The notes below the pieces were generated by a model. The model had not been told where the DNA came from, did no database searches, and saw only the letters and a program-made list of their open reading frames with translations. Below, in pieces: positions 1-6,966 of a stretch of DNA of 26,384 nucleotides. Position 1 is the stretch's first letter. Each line of letters starts with the position of its first letter. The DNA comes from Rhizobiales bacterium CCH10-E5 (GTDB lineage Bacteria; Pseudomonadota; Alphaproteobacteria; Rhizobiales; Beijerinckiaceae). The stretch lies in assembly GCA_001556125.1 (NCBI GenBank), contig LSIG01000171.1:1-26384 (forward strand). Reading direction: 5' to 3'. Both the position numbers and the translations under genes were made by a program.

Positions 1-321
1 CAAGCCGGCAGCGTGGTGGCCCTCGGGAGCTACACCACCATCAGGGACACGACCTTGGAAGGCGCAGCAGGAAAGAAGTTGAGGTCGCTGGCTGGCGACG
101 CTGCTCTTAGTTGCTCGCTGCTCCAGACTGACACTCATAAACGTCCGCTATCCGGCGGGTCACGAACGTCCGAACGTGGCGCGATCGAGCCGACCAGAGA
201 GGGACTGACGATGCCAGCTCCCCACCTCGTTGCGGACGTTCCAGTTGCCCCTTGAGATGGCACTCGTTCGGGAAAATGCCAACATCTCAAGCCCGCTCAT
301 GCGATGCTTCGCGCCTCTCGT
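1..321. other. Non-coding left edge with inverted repeats
   Basis: I see no convincing gene here. Short open frames exist on the plus strand, but none resembles a known protein or has a good ribosome binding site. The stretch contains three copies of an AACGTCCG motif (140-147, 165-172 and, inverted, 233-240). It also holds a larger stem-loop at 252-290. It lies beyond the 3' end of the leftward operon, so it probably marks the border of the catabolic island. It could hold decayed remains of another gene that I do not recognise. Confidence 0.5.
252..290. repeat. Stem-loop downstream of the leftward operon
   Basis: TTGAGAT (252-258) pairs with ATCTCAA (284-290). The stem continues as GGCA (259-262) with TGCC (277-280), leaving a three-base bulge (281-283) and a 14-base loop. 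It lies about 30 bases beyond the cupin stop codon, where a transcription end for the leftward operon would be expected. No T-run follows on the minus strand, so an intrinsic terminator is doubtful. An mRNA 3'-end stabilising hairpin is the alternative. Confidence 0.4.
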
Positions 322-702
322 TCAGGACAGCGCGTCAGCGACGTAGTACTGTACTTCAAGCATTGTGCAGCCACTTTCCGACCGGAACGGTCCATGAGGC
401 GTTCCCGGCGGTCGGCAGGAATACATCATCGCATCTGGGGTAGCAGCACCGCCGCCGATGGGCCCGATCGCACCCTTGATGACGAAAACCTCCTCCCAAT
501 AGTCGTGGACGAGGGGCTCGGTCGTCGCGACGCCTGGAGCAAAGCGGACGAGGCGGGTTCGAGCGCCCGTCTTGTTCTCCTCGTCCAGGTCATCGGCCAG
601 CATTTTCACCTCAAGCCCCGCCGGAAACCCCGGCAAGGGCAGCCAGCCGTCGTCGTCATCGAACGGCAGCATTTCGATGTGCCGACGGGGCGCTTTCGAC
701 AT
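322..702 (-). CDS. Small cupin-domain protein
   Basis: This is a predicted 126-residue single-domain cupin, a small beta-barrel that often binds one metal ion. A likely metal-binding stretch is visible around HDYWEEVFVIKG, with a later histidine in RPPGTPHGPF. The second motif is typical of small ChrR-like or dioxygenase-like cupins found beside catabolic genes. I prefer the start at 702 because GGAG sits seven bases upstream. A start at 714 would add four residues but has no clear ribosome binding site. It is the last gene of the leftward arm, 58 bases after etfA. Substrate and activity cannot be stated: it could be an oxygenase, an isomerase or a ligand-sensing protein. Confidence 0.75.
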   Translation of the reverse strand: MSKAPRRHIEMLPFDDDDGWLPLPGFPAGLEVKMLADDLDEENKTGARTRLVRFAPGVATTEPLVHDYWEEVFVIKGAIGPIGGGAATPDAMMYSCRPPGTPHGPFRSESGCTMLEVQYYVADALS

Positions 703-760
703 CCTGTGCTCCATGCGCTGACTAGCACCTGCTCTGCGGTCGCTCGGCTCCGCCGCCCCC

Positions 761-1699
761 TCAGCCCCGCGCCAGCTCTTGCACGACCTCAGGCAGTAGC
801 GTGAAGAGATCGCCGACGAGGCCGTAATCGGCGACCTGGAAGATCGGGGCTTCCTCGTCCTTGTTGATGGCGACGATGACCTTGGAGTCCTTCATGCCGG
901 CCAGATGCTGGATCGCGCCGGAGATGCCGACGGCGATGTAGAGTTCGGGAGCAACCACCTTGCCGGTCTGGCCAACCTGCCAGTCGTTGGGGGCGTAGCC
1001 GGCATCGACCGCGGCGCGCGAGGCACCCATCGCGGCGCCGAGCTTGTCGGCGACGGGCTCGATCACCTTGGTGAAGTTCTCGGCCGAGGCCAGAGCGCGG
1101 CCGCCCGAAATGATGATCTTGGCCGAGGCGAGCTCTGGACGATCCGACTTCGCCACCTCCTCGCCCTTGAAGCTGGAGGAGCCGTGGTTCTCGACAGTAC
1201 TGACGCTCTCGACCGCGGCCGAGCCGCCTTCGCCCGCAGCCGCGAAGGACGCGGTGCGGATGGTCAGCAGCTTCTTGGCGTCGGTCGACTGCACGGTCTG
1301 GATCGCGTTGCCGGCATAGACCGGGCGCTCGAAGGTGTCGGCCGAGACGATCTTGCTGACGTCCGAGACCTGCATCACGTCGAGCAGGGCGGCGACGCGC
1401 GGCAGCACATTCTTGCCGATGGTGGTCGAGGGCGCGACGATGGCGTCGTAGCCCTCTGCGAGCTTGACGATCAGCGCCGCGAGCGGCTCGGCCAGCGCGT
1501 GGCCATAAGCGGCGTCATCGGCGAGCAGCACCTTTTCGACGCCGGCGAGCTTGGCCGCGGCATCGGCCGCGCCCTTGGCGCCCTGGCCGGCGACGAGGAC
1601 ATGCACCGGGCCGCCGAGCTTGGCGGCAGCCGTCAACGCCTTGGCGGTGGCGTCCTTGATCGAGGCGTTGTCGTGTTCGGCGATCAGCAGCGTGGTCAT
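761..1699 (-). CDS. etfA: Electron transfer flavoprotein, alpha subunit
   Basis: This 312-residue protein is the FAD-binding subunit of the soluble heterodimer that takes electrons from acyl-CoA dehydrogenases and passes them to ETF:quinone oxidoreductase. The C-terminal FAD signature is clear: [18 protein letters not shown] at about 251-268, followed by [21 protein letters not shown]. Length is normal for the family. The same frame stays open upstream, but the ATG at 1699 is the true start: it begins the typical [10 protein letters not shown] sequence and overlaps the etfB stop codon by one base (TGATG). The pair therefore looks translationally coupled. Its place in an operon with one acyl-CoA dehydrogenase, and near a second, suggests it is the dedicated acceptor for this pathway. 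No ETF:quinone oxidoreductase gene is in the window, so electrons must leave through a partner encoded elsewhere. Confidence 0.96.
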   Translation of the reverse strand: MTTLLIAEHDNASIKDATAKALTAAAKLGGPVHVLVAGQGAKGAADAAAKLAGVEKVLLADDAAYGHALAEPLAALIVKLAEGYDAIVAPSTTIGKNVLPRVAALLDVMQVSDVSKIVSADTFERPVYAGNAIQTVQSTDAKKLLTIRTASFAAAGEGGSAAVESVSTVENHGSSSFKGEEVAKSDRPELASAKIIISGGRALASAENFTKVIEPVADKLGAAMGASRAAVDAGYAPNDWQVGQTGKVVAPELYIAVGISGAIQHLAGMKDSKVIVAINKDEEAPIFQVADYGLVGDLFTLLPEVVQELARG

Positions 1700-2445
1700 C
1701 AGATCACCCCGGCGGTCTTGAGCTTGGAGACGAGTTCGGCGGCATTGGCCACCTTGACGCCGGCGGAGCGGCCGGCAGGCTCGGCCGTCTTCAGAACCTT
1801 GAGGCGGGGCGCGACATCGACGCCGAGCGCTTCGGCCGTGGTCTCGTCGAGCGGCTTCTTCTTCGCCTTCATGATGTTGGGCAGCGAGGCGTAGCGCGGC
1901 TCGTTCAGGCGCAGATCCGTGGTGACGATCGCCGGCAGCTTGAGCGCCACCGTCTGAAGACCGCCATCGACCTCGCGGGTGACATCGACGCAATCCGCGC
2001 CGAGTTCGACCTTGGACGCGAACGTGCCCTGTGGCCAACCCAGCAGCGCGGCGAGCATCTGGCCAGTCTGGTTGCAATCGTCGTCGATCGCCTGCTTGCC
2101 GAGGATGACGAGGTCGGGGCCTTCCTGCTCGACGACCTTCTTGAGGAGCTTGGCGACCGCCAGCGGCTCGACAGTGCCGTCGACCTTGACGAGGATGCCG
2201 CGGTCGGCACCCATCGCAAGACCCGTGCGGATCGTCTCCGCGGCCTGCGCCGGGCCGATCGATACGACGATCACCTCGGTCGCCTTGCCCGCTTCCTTCA
2301 GCCGCAGCGCCTCTTCGACGGCGATCTCGTCGAAGGGATTCATCGACATCTTCACATTGGCGAGCTCGACGCCCGACCCGTCCGCCTTCACGCGGATCTT
2401 CACATTGTAGTCGACCACCCGCTTTACAGGCACGAGGATTTTCAT
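1699..2445 (-). CDS. etfB: Electron transfer flavoprotein, beta subunit
   Basis: This 248-residue protein is the AMP-binding subunit that pairs with EtfA. The N-terminus [18 protein letters not shown] and the C-terminal signature [20 protein letters not shown] are both diagnostic of the family. The start at 2445 is chosen because that N-terminus is conserved and AAGAGG lies about eight bases upstream. A longer frame to 2514 has no family support. The gene begins 11 bases after the lyase stop codon and ends in a one-base overlap with etfA, so all three are very probably co-transcribed. The adjacent acyl-CoA dehydrogenase (4147-5304) is the obvious electron donor. Confidence 0.96.
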   Translation of the reverse strand: MKILVPVKRVVDYNVKIRVKADGSGVELANVKMSMNPFDEIAVEEALRLKEAGKATEVIVVSIGPAQAAETIRTGLAMGADRGILVKVDGTVEPLAVAKLLKKVVEQEGPDLVILGKQAIDDDCNQTGQMLAALLGWPQGTFASKVELGADCVDVTREVDGGLQTVALKLPAIVTTDLRLNEPRYASLPNIMKAKKKPLDETTAEALGVDVAPRLKVLKTAEPAGRSAGVKVANAAELVSKLKTAGVI

Positions 2446-2456
2446 GTCGGAACCTC

Positions 2457-3290
2457 TTACTGAGATGTCGAGAGGGATGCGTCGAAAACTGCGGCCGGGG
2501 CGCTTGGCACCCACTTCAGAATTGATCGCGCTCGGATGCGAACGGGCTCGTCGACCATCGCGCCGTCGATAGCCACTGCGCCGTCGCCGCTGGCCATGAC
2601 CTTACGAGCCCAGAGGACCTCGGCCTCATCCGGAGCGAAGCCCGCCTGGATCGCGGCTACCTGGCGAGGATGGATGCAGAGCTTTCCAGTGAACCCGAGA
2701 TCTCGCGCATGGCGCGCATCGCTCGCGATCAACGGGGCGTCGTCGATTGCTGTCGTCACTCCATCGATAGGCTGCGGCAGGCCAGCCAGCCGGGAGGCAA
2801 CGACAAGCTCAGAACGGGCCAGGAGCAGCGCTTCCCGCGTATGGGCGCATCCAAGATCGGCACTGAAGTCGATGCTCCCGAAAGCGATGCGTGCGACGTT
2901 GCATGTGATTGCGATCCGGCGCGCATCGGCAAGCCCCCGCACGCTTTCGATCAAGACGACGACGGGCAGGTCGAGTTGCTCACAGAGCGTCTCAAACTCG
3001 GGACCAAACTCCGCTTTCGGAAGGACGACCGCGCTGAAGCCATGCCCTCTCAGCGCCGCGATGTCCCGGTCGTGCCAGGGCGTACCGATCCCGTTGACCC
3101 GCACCAGGACCGGCTTGTCGGTGAAGTCACGCTTCAGGGCGGCCCGTGCCTGGTCCTTCCCGTCAGCAGCGACGGCGTCCTCGAGGTCGATGATGATCGC
3201 ATCGGCGTCGGTCGAAGCCGCTTTCACAAAGCGCTCAGGCCGGTCTCCCGGAACGAAGAGCGCGACGGTGATGTCCGGCAACGCCGTCAT
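2457..3290 (-). CDS. CitE-like acyl-CoA lyase (HpcH/HpaI family)
   Basis: This 277-residue TIM-barrel lyase belongs to the citrate lyase beta / malyl-CoA / citramalyl-CoA lyase group. These enzymes split a hydroxy-dicarboxylyl-CoA into acetyl-CoA (or a homologue) and a 2-oxoacid, using Mg2+. Visible motifs are [11 protein letters not shown] (11-21), DLEDAV (35-40), RVNG (64-67), likely metal ligands Glu115 (VVLIESVRG) and Asp141 ([10 protein letters not shown]), and KLCIHPRQ (203-210). The start at 3290 overlaps the hydratase stop as ATGA, a strong sign of coupling. A hydratase followed directly by a CitE lyase is the arrangement known for itaconate breakdown (itaconyl-CoA hydratase plus citramalyl-CoA lyase). 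The exact substrate here is inferred; malyl-CoA or methylmalyl-CoA are alternatives. Confidence 0.88.
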   Translation of the reverse strand: MTALPDITVALFVPGDRPERFVKAASTDADAIIIDLEDAVAADGKDQARAALKRDFTDKPVLVRVNGIGTPWHDRDIAALRGHGFSAVVLPKAEFGPEFETLCEQLDLPVVVLIESVRGLADARRIAITCNVARIAFGSIDFSADLGCAHTREALLLARSELVVASRLAGLPQPIDGVTTAIDDAPLIASDARHARDLGFTGKLCIHPRQVAAIQAGFAPDEAEVLWARKVMASGDGAVAIDGAMVDEPVRIRARSILKWVPSAPAAVFDASLSTSQ

Positions 3291-4147
3291 TGCCACGACG
3301 CCTCGGCTACCATGCACTCTGGACCGTCCTGCCTGGCGGTCCAGAGCTTCAACCCATCGCCCTCGTCGCGCGCGTTGAGTGCGAAGGCGGCATCGTCGAA
3401 CAGCGGCGACTGGCCACGAAAGCGGAAACGGCTCGGCGGCGAGCCGCGCAGTTCAGTGGCGTAGTTCAGGAGCATCGCAGCCTGCATCGGCCCGTGGACG
3501 ACGAGAGCCGGATATCCCTCGACCTCCGTCGAGTAGCGCCGGTCGTAATGGATGCGATGGGCGTTGAAGGTCAGCGCCGAATAGCGAAGCAGCAGCGGAG
3601 GCTCAATTTTCATCGGACGCCGATATGTGCCCGCTTCAGCCGGTGGCGGCGTCTTCGGTGTGGCTCCGGTAGCCTCCAGATTCCGATAGACGATGTCCTG
3701 CCGCTCTTCGAGCACGAGCCGTCCGTTCCCCTCGATCTGATGCTGCACGGTGACGAAGCAAAGCGCCCCTGTCCGCCCTTCCTTGTAGACAACGTCCGCG
3801 ATGCGGGAGATCCGCCTCACCTCGTCGCCAACCCGCAGATCGCCGTGGAAGCTCTGACTGCTGCCTGCCCACATGCGACGCGGCAAGGGCACCGGTGGAA
3901 GGAAGCCACCGCGTTCGGGATGGCCGTCCGGTCCGAGCTGTGCAGTCGGGACCGCAGGCTGGGCCAGGCAGACATGGATCATTCGGGGCGCAATCTTGCC
4001 GCGCTTCGGCGCTTCTCCGGGAAGGTCGAAGGTCGCGTGATACTTTCGCGCGAGGTCCTCGGTCAGGACGTCCGAGCCAAGATCCTCGCGGCCTATCCAG
4101 TTTCGAAGATGGTCGATATCGACAGTAAGCGCTTCGACCGCGGTCAT
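3287..4147 (-). CDS. Itaconyl-/mesaconyl-C4-CoA hydratase-type protein (double hotdog)
   Basis: This 286-residue double-hotdog hydratase resembles the HTD2-like / FAS1-dehydratase group that includes mesaconyl-C4-CoA hydratase and itaconyl-CoA hydratase. Such enzymes add water across the double bond of an unsaturated dicarboxylyl-CoA. The C-terminal hotdog carries the active-site stretch SALTFNAHRIHYDRRY (190-205) with Asn195 and His200, followed by GYPALVVHGPMQAA. The N-terminal half has the expected MWAGSSQSFHGDLRVGD segment. The ATG at 4147 overlaps the acyl-CoA dehydrogenase stop by one base, and the stop overlaps the lyase start. Dehydrogenase, hydratase and lyase therefore form a tight three-gene unit. 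Family assignment is firm; the precise substrate is not. Confidence 0.87.
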   Translation of the reverse strand: MTAVEALTVDIDHLRNWIGREDLGSDVLTEDLARKYHATFDLPGEAPKRGKIAPRMIHVCLAQPAVPTAQLGPDGHPERGGFLPPVPLPRRMWAGSSQSFHGDLRVGDEVRRISRIADVVYKEGRTGALCFVTVQHQIEGNGRLVLEERQDIVYRNLEATGATPKTPPPAEAGTYRRPMKIEPPLLLRYSALTFNAHRIHYDRRYSTEVEGYPALVVHGPMQAAMLLNYATELRGSPPSRFRFRGQSPLFDDAAFALNARDEGDGLKLWTARQDGPECMVAEASWQ

Positions 4148-5304
4148 CAGTATGACCTCGGCATGCCGAGCACATGCTCCGCGAGAAACGAGAGGATCAG
4201 GTTCGTTGAGATCGGTGCGACCTGATAGAGGCGCGTCTCGCGGAACTTGCGCTCGACGTCATACTCTTCGGCGAACCCGAAGCCGCCATGGGTCTGGATG
4301 CAGGCATTGGCGGCCTCGAAAGACGCATCTGCCGCGAGCATCTTGGCCATGTTGGCCTCGGCGCCCGGATTGGCTCCGGCCTCGTAGAGCCGGATCGCCT
4401 CGCGCACCATCAGCTCCGCGGCGCGCATGTTGGCGTAGGCCTTGGCGATCGGAAACTGGATGCCCTGGTTCTGACCGATCGGTCGTCCGAAGACGTGGCG
4501 CTCCTTGGCGTAGTTCGACGCCTTGTCGATGAACCATTTCGCGTCACCGACGCACTCCGACGCGATCAGGATGCGTTCTGCGTTCATGCCCGACAGGATG
4601 TAGCGGAAGCCCTTGCCCTCCTCGCCGACGAGGTTTGCGGCCGGGACCTTCACATTGTCGAAGAAGACCTCGGTGGTGGCGTGGTTCATCATCGTGCGGA
4701 TTGGCCGGATGGTCAGGCCGTCCTTCAGCGCTTCTCGCATGTCGAGAATGAAGACCGAGAGCCCATCGGTGCGCTTCGCCACCTGGTCTCGCGGGGTGGT
4801 GCGAGCCAGAAGCAGCATCAGGTCAGACTGCTCGGCGCGGCTCGTCCAGATCTTCTGGCCGTTCACGACGTAATGGTCGCCCTCGCGACGGGCAGTCGTC
4901 CTCAGTGCCGTCGTGTCCGTGCCACTGGTTGGCTCGGTAACGCCGAAGGCCTGAAGGCGAAGCTCGCCCGAGGCGACCTTGGGGAGATAGCGCTGCTTCT
5001 GGTCCTCAGTGCCATGTCGCAGCACCGTGCCCATCACATACATCTGGGCATGGCAGGCGGCGCCATTGCAGCCCTGTCGCTGGATCTCCTCCATGATGAC
5101 GGCCGCCGCCGATAGCGGCAGACCGGCCCCGCCGTATTCCTCGGGGATGAGCGCCGACAGGAAGCCGCTTTCCGTCAGAGCCGAAACGAACTCCGTCGGA
5201 TAGGCCATCTCCCGGTCGTGCTTGCGCCAGTACTCGCCCGGAAAATCGGAGCAGAGCTTCGCGACGGCGTCGCGGATCTCTGAGTGATCGGAAGCATGCT
5301 GCAT
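4147..5304 (-). CDS. Acyl-CoA dehydrogenase, isovaleryl-type active-site placement
   Basis: This 385-residue FAD flavoenzyme should introduce an alpha,beta double bond into an acyl-CoA and pass electrons to ETF. Family hallmarks include FGVTEPTSGTDTTAL (120-134), KIWTSRAEQSDL and the HGGFGFAEEYDVERKFRETR segment. The usual C-terminal catalytic Glu of medium- and short-chain enzymes (YEGT) is replaced by Gln361 in RLYQVAPIS. A Glu at 243 (GMNAERILIA) sits where isovaleryl-CoA and long-chain dehydrogenases carry their base, which suggests a branched substrate. The start at 5304 has TGAGG upstream and begins seven bases after the preceding stop codon; the open frame extends further but only into that neighbour. 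Coupling to the hydratase suggests the dehydrogenase makes its substrate. Confidence 0.92.
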   Translation of the reverse strand: MQHASDHSEIRDAVAKLCSDFPGEYWRKHDREMAYPTEFVSALTESGFLSALIPEEYGGAGLPLSAAAVIMEEIQRQGCNGAACHAQMYVMGTVLRHGTEDQKQRYLPKVASGELRLQAFGVTEPTSGTDTTALRTTARREGDHYVVNGQKIWTSRAEQSDLMLLLARTTPRDQVAKRTDGLSVFILDMREALKDGLTIRPIRTMMNHATTEVFFDNVKVPAANLVGEEGKGFRYILSGMNAERILIASECVGDAKWFIDKASNYAKERHVFGRPIGQNQGIQFPIAKAYANMRAAELMVREAIRLYEAGANPGAEANMAKMLAADASFEAANACIQTHGGFGFAEEYDVERKFRETRLYQVAPISTNLILSFLAEHVLGMPRSY

Positions 5305-5311
5305 GATGGCC

Positions 5312-6190
5312 TCAGGACTGTCGTGGGGCGGTCGCGACCGCGCGCCAGGTCTGGAATGTTTCGTCGCCAACCCCATCGAGCACCGCTTGCAGGGCGCTCG
5401 TCATCGGGAGGGGGCCGGCGGCTTCCCCGATCGAAAGCGCAAGGTCGATGTCCTTGCGCAGGATGGCTTGGAGGGAATCGAAATCCGCGCGGGTTGCCGT
5501 CCAGGCGTCATAAGCCTCGCCTGCATCGTTCGGGCGGACGGTGAAGAAGTTGCGCCCTGTGCTGGCTTCGAATACCGGAATAGCATCCGGCAGCGCGATG
5601 CCGTTTTCGCCGGCAATGCGATAGGCTTCGGCCGCGATCATCAGCGTGGTGATGCCCACAAGATTGTTGACGATCTTGGTCGCCTGCCCCGCTCCAAGTG
5701 GGCCGCAATGGAAGATGCTGCTGCCCATGGACTGCATCAGGGGGCGCAGTTCCGCGCAATCCTCAGCACGCCCTCCCATGATGATGGCGAGGGTCCCATC
5801 GCGAGCCTTCAAGGCTCCGCCGCTGATGGGGGCATCGACGACCCGCACGCCGTCAGGTTCAAGTTCCTGCGCGAGCTCGCGCATGGTTTCGGGAGCGATC
5901 GTCCCCATGATGACGAGGATCGGCTTGCGGCCGTTGAGCCCGCTGCGCAGGCCGCCTTCCCCCAGCACGACGGAGCGAGCCTGCTCGGGGGTCGCGACCA
6001 GGATGATGGCTGCGTCGCAGCCAGCGCAGTCGGCGGCGCGTTCAACGCAGTTGACGCCCAGCGCGGCGAACGGCGCGCGGGCTGCTTCGCTGCGGTCGCA
6101 GACCGTAAGGGCGAAGCCCGCCTTATGGATGTTCATGGCCATCGGAGCACCCATGGCTCCGACGCCGATGACGGCGACTGAATTGATCAT
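5312..6190 (-). CDS. 3-hydroxyisobutyrate dehydrogenase-like NAD(P)-dependent enzyme
   Basis: This 292-residue beta-hydroxyacid dehydrogenase oxidises or reduces a hydroxyacid or semialdehyde with NAD(P). It shows the N-terminal Rossmann motif VIGVGAMGAPMAMN (7-20), the substrate-binding motif DAPISGGALKARDG (119-132) and the catalytic lysine Lys172 in GAGQATKIVNN. The length matches 3-hydroxyisobutyrate and tartronate-semialdehyde reductases. The start at 6190 has GAGG nine bases upstream. It sits ten bases after an SDR and seven before the acyl-CoA dehydrogenase, inside the leftward operon. A branched hydroxyacid such as 3-hydroxyisobutyrate would fit the neighbours, but substrate specificity in this family is not readable from motifs. 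Confidence 0.86.
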   Translation of the reverse strand: MINSVAVIGVGAMGAPMAMNIHKAGFALTVCDRSEAARAPFAALGVNCVERAADCAGCDAAIILVATPEQARSVVLGEGGLRSGLNGRKPILVIMGTIAPETMRELAQELEPDGVRVVDAPISGGALKARDGTLAIIMGGRAEDCAELRPLMQSMGSSIFHCGPLGAGQATKIVNNLVGITTLMIAAEAYRIAGENGIALPDAIPVFEASTGRNFFTVRPNDAGEAYDAWTATRADFDSLQAILRKDIDLALSIGEAAGPLPMTSALQAVLDGVGDETFQTWRAVATAPRQS

Positions 6191-6200
6191 GGGTTGCGCC

Positions 6201-6953
6201 TCAGGAAATGGTCACGCCGCTGTCGACAGAGATGACCTGGCCCGTGACCACGCGGGCTTCATCACTGCCGAGGTAGACCGCCATGTCGGCGATATCGAGC
6301 GGCCGACAGGGGCCGAGAAGGTGCTGGCCGGCGAGACGCCGCAACTCCTCTCGCTCCTGCAACAGCGCTTCGGCACGCGGTGTCAGAACGAGGCCGGGCG
6401 CAATCGCGTTCACGCGAATGTTGTCAGGCGCGTATTCGACGGCCATCGAACGGGTCATCGCCGCGACGCCACCTTTGGCCGCGGTGTAACAATCGCGCTC
6501 CGGCAGAGCCATCAAGGCGACCATCGACGAGAGATTGACCACGGCGCCGCCGCCCGAACGAACCATCTCGGGGATCGCATATTTGGAGCACAAGAACGTG
6601 CCGTAGAGATCGAGCTTGATGACGCGCCAGAACTCCTCGTCCGGCGCCTCCGTCACACGCGCATCGGCTGAGCTGGATCCGCCGGCGATGTTGCAGAGGA
6701 TGTCGAGCCTGCCGAACTCCGACACGGTCTTCGCCATCGCGGCCTTGACCTGTTCGGGGTCGGTGATGTCGCACACGAGCGCTAGCCCATTCTCGCCCGC
6801 CACGGCCTCTTCCAAGGTTTCATCGAGTGCAGGCCCGCTGATATCGGCCGCGACGATGCGGGCCCCCTCGGCAATGTAGCGGGCGCAAGTCGAGCGTCCG
6901 ATGCCGCCAGCAGCACCGGTAATGAAAGCAACTTTGCCGGACAGCCTTGCCAT
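6201..6953 (-). CDS. Short-chain dehydrogenase/reductase (SDR), classical
   Basis: This 250-residue classical SDR has an intact cofactor motif TGAAGGIGR (12-20) and an intact active site: Ser143, Tyr156 and Lys160 within NLSSMVALMALPERDCYTAAK. Asp37 after the second strand suggests a preference for NAD over NADP. The start at 6953 has a strong AGGAGG about five bases upstream; a longer frame to 7061 runs into the preceding reductase gene and lacks support. It would interconvert an alcohol and a ketone on a pathway intermediate, possibly a 3-hydroxyacyl-CoA or a cyclic alcohol. It lies 13 bases after the flavin reductase, which may prepare or consume its substrate. Confidence 0.9.
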   Translation of the reverse strand: MARLSGKVAFITGAAGGIGRSTCARYIAEGARIVAADISGPALDETLEEAVAGENGLALVCDITDPEQVKAAMAKTVSEFGRLDILCNIAGGSSSADARVTEAPDEEFWRVIKLDLYGTFLCSKYAIPEMVRSGGGAVVNLSSMVALMALPERDCYTAAKGGVAAMTRSMAVEYAPDNIRVNAIAPGLVLTPRAEALLQEREELRRLAGQHLLGPCRPLDIADMAVYLGSDEARVVTGQVISVDSGVTIS

Positions 6954-6966
6954 GTCGTCCTCCTGT

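Noticed and set aside
905..1894. Long rightward open frame opposite etfA/etfB
   Set aside because: High-GC shadow of the real leftward genes; the sequence is rich in Gly, Arg and Asp with no recognisable domain.
1700..2077. N-terminal extension of etfA
   Set aside because: The added residues are an out-of-frame reading of etfB; the conserved EtfA start and the TGATG overlap fix the start at 1699.
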